DNA of 8,553 nucleotides from Chloroflexota bacterium (GTDB lineage Bacteria; Chloroflexota; Dehalococcoidia; Lucifugimonadales; JAPUKM01). Positions 5,922 to 8,553 of the stretch are shown in pieces. Both the position numbers and the translations under genes were made by a program. The notes below the pieces were generated by a model. That model was not told where the DNA came from, did no database searches, and was given only the letters and a program-made list of their open reading frames with translations. The stretch lies in assembly GCA_027295645.1 (NCBI GenBank), contig JAPUKM010000254.1, forward strand, positions 1 to 8,553, written 5' to 3'. How positions within the stretch are numbered: the first letter of the stretch is position 1; each line of letters opens with the position of its first letter.

Positions 5922-6865
5922 TGGGCGACGCTATAGACGCTGTTCTGAGCATTGATAAGTCCGTTGGACTCACCTCCATGGACGTCGTGCGTCGGGTGAA
6001 GCGTCTCGTCGGTCAGCGCCACGTGGGGCACGGCGGCACCCTTGACCCTCAGGCCAGTGGCCTCCTTCCCGTCTGCCTGGGCTATGCTAACCGGCTCATG
6101 CAGTTTCTTGTGGACAGCACAAAAGAGTACCACGGCACCATTCTGCTGGGTGTCTCCACAGACACATATGACGCTCAGGGCCAGATAGTCGCCGAGCACG
6201 ACCCCTCGTCCGTGACCCGCGAAGCTGTAGAGACCGCTCTGGATACATTGCGAGGCACCATTCAGCAGACCCCGCCCATGTACAGCGCGCTGAAGCACGA
6301 AGGCCAGCGTCTCTACAATCTGGCACGCTCGGGAGTAGAGGTGGAGCGTGCCCCCAGAGAAGTGGAGATCTTCCGTTTGGATATGGCTCAATGGGCCCCG
6401 CCTCAGCTGACTCTGGAGGTAGAGTGCGGCAGGGGAGTCTATATCCGCTCATTGGCCCATGATCTCGGACAGCTGCTGGGATGTGGCGCACACCTGGTAG
6501 CGTTGAGACGATTGAGGACAGGGCCATTCCATGTTGAGAGCGCGATATCCCTTGAGCGGTTCGAAGAGCTCTGCAATCAAGGCTCCAGCGAGACTGTTCT
6601 CTATCCTCCCGACTATCTGGTGCTCCACCTCAAGGCTGTAGCCGTCAGCCGTCAGGAGGAGACCGGGCTCCAAAACGGGCAGCCGGTACCACTCAGCCCA
6701 CGGACCCACTATGCCCAGCATCTGGAGCAATGCCGGGCCTACTCTGCGGATGGACGGCTCATAGCCTTGGTGCAGTTCAACCGGCCCCTGCGCCTCTGGC
6801 AGCCATTTAAGGTATTCAGGTCCCAAGCAAAATCACCATACGCTGAAGAGAGCGTCCTGGTGTGA
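5921..6865 (+). CDS. truB: tRNA pseudouridine-55 synthase TruB
   Basis: 314 residues. TruB isomerises uridine 55 in the T-loop of most tRNAs to pseudouridine and aids tRNA folding. Seen: the N-terminal IDKSVGLTSMDVVRRVKR, the catalytic motif GHGGTLDPQASGLLPV with Asp42, KEYHGTILLGVSTDTYD, the forefinger-loop region QTPPMYSALKHEGQRLYNLAR, and RGVYIRSLAHDLGQ, which shapes the active site. The C-terminal part (about 210-314) resembles a PUA-like extension but is less conserved. It starts inside the stop of rbfA and ends TGA. It appears to be the last gene of the operon; ribF and rpsO, which often follow, are not here. Confidence 0.96.
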   Translation: MGDAIDAVLSIDKSVGLTSMDVVRRVKRLVGQRHVGHGGTLDPQASGLLPVCLGYANRLMQFLVDSTKEYHGTILLGVSTDTYDAQGQIVAEHDPSSVTREAVETALDTLRGTIQQTPPMYSALKHEGQRLYNLARSGVEVERAPREVEIFRLDMAQWAPPQLTLEVECGRGVYIRSLAHDLGQLLGCGAHLVALRRLRTGPFHVESAISLERFEELCNQGSSETVLYPPDYLVLHLKAVAVSRQEETGLQNGQPVPLSPRTHYAQHLEQCRAYSADGRLIALVQFNRPLRLWQPFKVFRSQAKSPYAEESVLV

Positions 6866-6900
6866 GAGGTGCACTCCAGATAGGGGAGAAGCTTTAATTG

Positions 6901-6955
6901 CCGTATCAAATCCAAAATTGCCTATGGCAAAGGGTTGACACAGTGTCAGATACGG
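6901..6955 (+). repeat. Nested inverted repeats upstream of the zinc-ribbon gene
   Basis: Three nested inverted repeats. The outer arms are CCGTATC (6901-6907) and GATACGG (6949-6955). Inside are TTGCC-TAT-GGCAA (6918-6930) and TGACAC-A-GTGTCA (6936-6948), both perfect. As RNA they would make a three-way junction. As DNA, the inner palindrome overlaps the -35 hexamer and looks like an operator. No T-run follows, so it is not a normal terminator for truB. Confidence 0.6.
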
Positions 6956-6963
6956 TATATCGT
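6935..6963 (+). promoter_or_regulatory. Promoter with overlapping palindromic operator
   Basis: A consensus -35 TTGACA (6935-6940). The -10 is either TATATC at 6956-6961 (15-base spacer) or the weaker TATCGT at 6958-6963 (17 bases). The perfect palindrome TGACAC-A-GTGTCA covers the -35, so a dimeric repressor bound there would block polymerase. The regulator cannot be named from the sequence. It lies about 35 bases before the zinc-ribbon start. Confidence 0.5.
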
Positions 6964-6995
6964 CTCCGCATATCTAGGGAGGGAGGATCCGCTTT

Positions 6996-7136
6996 ATGCA
7001 GGCATATTGCTTTAAGTGCAGAGCGAAGCGAGATATCAAAAATCCTACTAGTGTTACCTTGAAGAATGGTAGGCCAGCTACTCAGGGCACGTGCCCCATC
7101 TGCGGCACGAAGGTCTTCCGCATCGGCAAGGGATAG
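6996..7136 (+). CDS. Small zinc-ribbon protein (DUF5679-like)
   Basis: 46 residues. Seen: two CxxC knuckles, Cys5/Cys8 (YCFKC) and Cys33/Cys36 (CPICG), expected to bind one zinc ion, with the sequence KNPTSVTLKNGRPATQGTC between them and a basic end FRIGKG. This matches my memory of DUF5679 proteins, small zinc ribbons of unknown function common in Chloroflexota and other environmental bacteria. Some relatives lie near translation or DNA-topology genes, but no function is established to my knowledge. The ATG is preceded by a strong GGGAGGGAGG (6977-6986) at 9 bases. It has its own promoter with a palindromic operator and is followed by hairpins resembling terminators, so it is probably transcribed alone. 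The stop is TAG. Confidence 0.85.
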   Translation: MQAYCFKCRAKRDIKNPTSVTLKNGRPATQGTCPICGTKVFRIGKG

Positions 7137-7185
7137 GCGGAAGGATCGCCCAGTCCGGAGGGGCTAGGCTGATCAGCTATAGTAG

Positions 7186-7211
7186 CCAGGGCAAGATTGC
7201 CTGGTCTTCTT
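7186..7211 (+). terminator. Possible terminator after the zinc-ribbon gene
   Basis: CCAGG-GCA, loop AGAT, TGC-CTGG (7186-7204): a 7-bp stem with one bulged G, followed by TCTTCTT (7205-7211). It is 50 bases after the stop. The T-run is interrupted, so it is weaker than the hairpin at 7237. Confidence 0.4.
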
Positions 7212-7236
7212 AATAGTCTTCGGTGATTTGTATCCG

Positions 7237-7275
7237 GCAGGCTACTGTGTGAAAACTCAGTAGCCCTGCTCTTTT
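7237..7275 (+). terminator. Probable intrinsic terminator
   Basis: GCAGGCTACTG (7237-7247) pairs with CAGTAGCCCTGC (7258-7269) in 11 bp with one bulged C, around the 10-base loop TGTGAAAACT, followed by TCTTTT (7270-7275). A strong stem with a short T-rich tail 100 bases after the zinc-ribbon stop. It likely ends that transcript. Confidence 0.6.
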
Positions 7276-7319
7276 CCCGACCTTGTGGGGTCAGTTCACT
7301 CAAGAACGTGTGTCGGGAA
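7274..7319 (+). repeat. Two-tier hairpin, 8-bp outer stem
   Basis: TTCCCGAC (7274-7281) pairs perfectly with GTCGGGAA (7312-7319). Inside is a small stem GTTC (7294-7297) with GAAC (7304-7307) and loop ACTCAA. It overlaps the T-tail of the preceding terminator by two bases. A structured RNA element is inferred; its role is unknown. Confidence 0.5.
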
Positions 7320-7416
7320 TCAGGAGTGTATGCCGGGTAGGAAGCTCCGGCCTGGTTAGGTGACCGCGGAGTAGGCTTCGGCCCCTTCGGACTCCAATCT
7401 TCCAGGGACGTATTGT

Positions 7417-7470
7417 ACCTGCACCTATCTGAGCCTCTTCCGCTATGAAAAGGCTTAGATGGGTGCAGGT
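7417..7470. repeat. 20-bp inverted repeat, hairpin with 14-base loop
   Basis: ACCTGCACCTATCTGAGCCT (7417-7436) pairs along its whole length with 7451-7470. Eighteen pairs are Watson-Crick and two are wobbles (U-G and G-U). The loop is CTTCCGCTATGAAA (7437-7450). Both differences from a perfect repeat are wobbles when read as plus-strand RNA, consistent with selection for RNA pairing. There is no T-run after it, so it is not a standard terminator. No flanking target duplication was seen to support a small transposable element. Confidence 0.75.
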
Positions 7471-7602
7471 CTCGTTTCGGTCACAGCTCCTACTGCCTAT
7501 CAAGAGTACGGTCGTGCTCGCGGTACAGGAGCGGACATAGTGGCGTCGCTGGTCTACTGAATCATCGGCAAGTCCGGGGCATCTAACATCAGTGAGGCTG
7601 GT

Positions 7603-7660
7603 GGGCCACTGGTGCAGCGTGTAGGATAGAACACACGTGGCGTGGCCCCTTCTGCACAGT
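7603..7660 (+). promoter_or_regulatory. Possible switching or pseudoknot structure just before the tal ribosome site
   Basis: GGGCCAC (7603-7609) pairs perfectly with GTGGCCC (7642-7648), enclosing CGTGT (7618-7622) with ACACG (7633-7637). A second helix, ACTGGTGCAG (7608-7617) with CTGCACAGT (7652-7660) and one bulge, interlocks with the first. They are either alternatives or a pseudoknot. The structure ends 8 bases before the Shine-Dalgarno, so control of tal translation is possible. No known riboswitch consensus was recognised. Confidence 0.35.
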
Positions 7661-7668
7661 CCGTTCCC

Positions 7669-7675
7669 AGGAGGT
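7669..7675 (+). promoter_or_regulatory. Strong Shine-Dalgarno of tal
   Basis: AGGAGGT, five bases before the ATG at 7681. It is the best ribosome site in the window and fixes the start of the transaldolase. Confidence 0.85.
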
Positions 7676-7680
7676 ACGTG

Positions 7681-8553
7681 ATGACCGACCCCATTCAGGA
7701 GGCCCAGCGTCTTGGCCAAGCCATCTGGTACGACAACATCCGCCGTGGCCTGCTGACCTCCGGCGAGCTTCAGCGCCTTATCGAGCAGGGCGTTACCGGC
7801 GTGACCTCTAACCCGACCATCTTCGAAAAAGCAGTGGCCGGGAGCACCGATTACGACGATGCCTTGGCCGACCTGAGCCGTACCGACAAGAGTGTGCCGG
7901 AGATCTACGAGTCCCTTGCGATTCAGGATATCCAGGACACTGCGGACCTGTTACGCCCGGTCTACGAGCACACCAACGGTGCTGACGGCTACATATCCCT
8001 TGAGGTGAGCCCTGCCCTGGCCCACGATACGGATGGTACCGTCGCTGAGGCTCAGCGTCTGTTCAAGACCCTGGACCGCCGCAATGTGATGATCAAGGTG
8101 CCCGCCACACCGGAAGGTATTCCCGCCGTCCGAAGGCTTATCGGCAAAGGAATCAACATCAACGTCACCCTCATCTTCTCCCTCGTCGCATACGAGCATG
8201 TGAGGGAGGCCTACATCGCGGGCCTTGAGGACCTGGCCGAAGCTGGCGGAGACCTGAGCAGCGTGGCGTCAGTGGCCTCCTTCTTCGTCAGCCGGGTGGA
8301 CACTGCGGTGGACAGCATGCTTGAGGAGCGTATCAGCCAGGGGCGTGATGACCTCAAGGCCCTTCTTGGCAAGGCCGCCAACGCCAATGCCAAGCTGGCA
8401 TACGAGGCGTTCAAGAGCACCTTCGGGAGCGGGCGCTTCGCCGCCTTGCGGGCTAAAGGGGCGCGGGTGCAGAGGCCCCTCTGGGCCAGCACCGGCACCA
8501 AGAACCCCGCCTACAGCGAGGTCCTCTACATCGAGCCGCTGGTCGGCCAGGAT
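7681..8553 (+). CDS. tal: Transaldolase, partial (possibly fused transaldolase/glucose-6-phosphate isomerase)
   Basis: 291 codons, open at the right edge. Transaldolase moves a dihydroxyacetone unit from sedoheptulose-7-phosphate to glyceraldehyde-3-phosphate in the cytoplasmic pentose phosphate pathway. Seen: GVTSNPTIFEKAV (39-52), GYISLEVSPALAHD (103-116), the Schiff-base lysine Lys139 in VMIKVPAT, GININVTLIFSLVAYEHV, VASVASFFVSRVD, and RPLWASTGTKNPAYSE with the phosphate-binding region. This is the long bacterial type (TalB-like class seen in actinobacteria and Chloroflexota, about 360 residues). In several of these lineages it is fused to a phosphoglucose isomerase domain, which cannot be judged here because the gene is cut off. 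It has a strong ribosome site and a long structured region upstream. It looks independent of the truB operon. Confidence 0.95.
   Translation, partial: MTDPIQEAQRLGQAIWYDNIRRGLLTSGELQRLIEQGVTGVTSNPTIFEKAVAGSTDYDDALADLSRTDKSVPEIYESLAIQDIQDTADLLRPVYEHTNGADGYISLEVSPALAHDTDGTVAEAQRLFKTLDRRNVMIKVPATPEGIPAVRRLIGKGININVTLIFSLVAYEHVREAYIAGLEDLAEAGGDLSSVASVASFFVSRVDTAVDSMLEERISQGRDDLKALLGKAANANAKLAYEAFKSTFGSGRFAALRAKGARVQRPLWASTGTKNPAYSEVLYIEPLVGQD

Larger units (their letters stand above)
7137..7680. other. 544-base gene-free, hairpin-rich intergenic region
   Basis: No convincing coding frame on either strand; a 139-codon minus-strand frame (7300-7719) is low-quality and overlaps tal. The stretch is full of local inverted repeats: 7186-7204, 7237-7269, 7274-7319, GCCGG/CCGGC (7332-7336/7347-7351), GGAGT/ACTCC (7368-7372/7391-7395) with an inner GGC-TTCG-GCC, 7417-7470, GCTCCT/AGGAGC (7486-7491/7527-7532), and 7603-7648. 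Signature motifs of RNase P RNA, tmRNA, SRP RNA and tRNA were looked for by eye and not found. It may hold an undescribed structured RNA, or the long 5' leader of tal. Confidence 0.5.

Noticed and set aside
7354..7400. T-box-like stretch (AGGTGACCGCGGAG followed by a hairpin)
   Set aside because: It lacks three bases of the consensus AGGGTGGNACCGCG, no specifier stem I is clear, and the downstream gene is not an amino-acid or tRNA ligase gene.
7600..7618. Cobalamin riboswitch-like GCCACTG
   Set aside because: The short motif occurs alone; the other conserved boxes of that riboswitch were not found.
7300..7719. 139-codon minus-strand open frame
   Set aside because: Composition is unlike a protein of this genome (many scattered Cys, Arg, Thr), no motif is recognisable, it overlaps the tal start and it lies over a hairpin-rich region.
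1..8553. CRISPR array, insertion sequence or phage genes
   Set aside because: No spaced short repeats, transposase, integrase or attachment-site duplication seen; the only direct repeat is the single tandem pair at 1345-1485.

Overview
The window looks like a chromosomal segment of a GC-rich, probably free-living bacterium. The style of NusA, the short IF-2, the DUF5679-type zinc ribbon and a transaldolase of the GVTSNPTIFEKA type together suggest Chloroflexota (Dehalococcoidia or SAR202-like). That placement is from memory of these families, not from a search. TGA is used as an ordinary stop (dienelactone-hydrolase-like gene, truB), so the genetic code is standard.

Left part, minus strand (1-1503): a two-gene operon read right to left. 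A sigma70-type promoter (TTGACC-N17-TATAGT) drives a dienelactone hydrolase-like protein. About 23 bases after it comes a thioredoxin-fold (TlpA/AhpC-like) redoxin that runs off the left edge. The redoxin has an in-frame TGA exactly where its active-site cysteine is expected (WASW-[TGA]-GCR). The frame stays open and family-like for 46 codons beyond it. Twenty bases after the TGA lies a hairpin with a GGUCU apical loop, very like the bacterial SECIS of E. coli fdhF. I read this as a selenocysteine-containing redoxin, the main discovery of the window. The promoter and start region of the operon carry a 70-71 bp tandem duplication that creates a second start codon and a 44-codon leader ORF.

Middle part, plus strand (1567-6865): the translation/transcription operon nusA - rnpM (ylxR) - infB - rbfA - truB. 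It has its own extended -10 promoter and a leader holding a hairpin and an intrinsic terminator just before nusA, as expected for attenuation. rimP (usually before nusA) and ylxQ (often between ylxR and infB) are absent. The genes serve transcription antitermination, RNase P modulation, translation initiation, 30S maturation and tRNA pseudouridine-55 formation.

Right part (6866-8553): a palindrome-rich promoter region, a 46-residue zinc-ribbon protein, about 540 bases without a convincing gene but dense in RNA-like hairpins (two look like terminators), and the start of a transaldolase gene (tal, possibly tal-pgi) running off the right edge.
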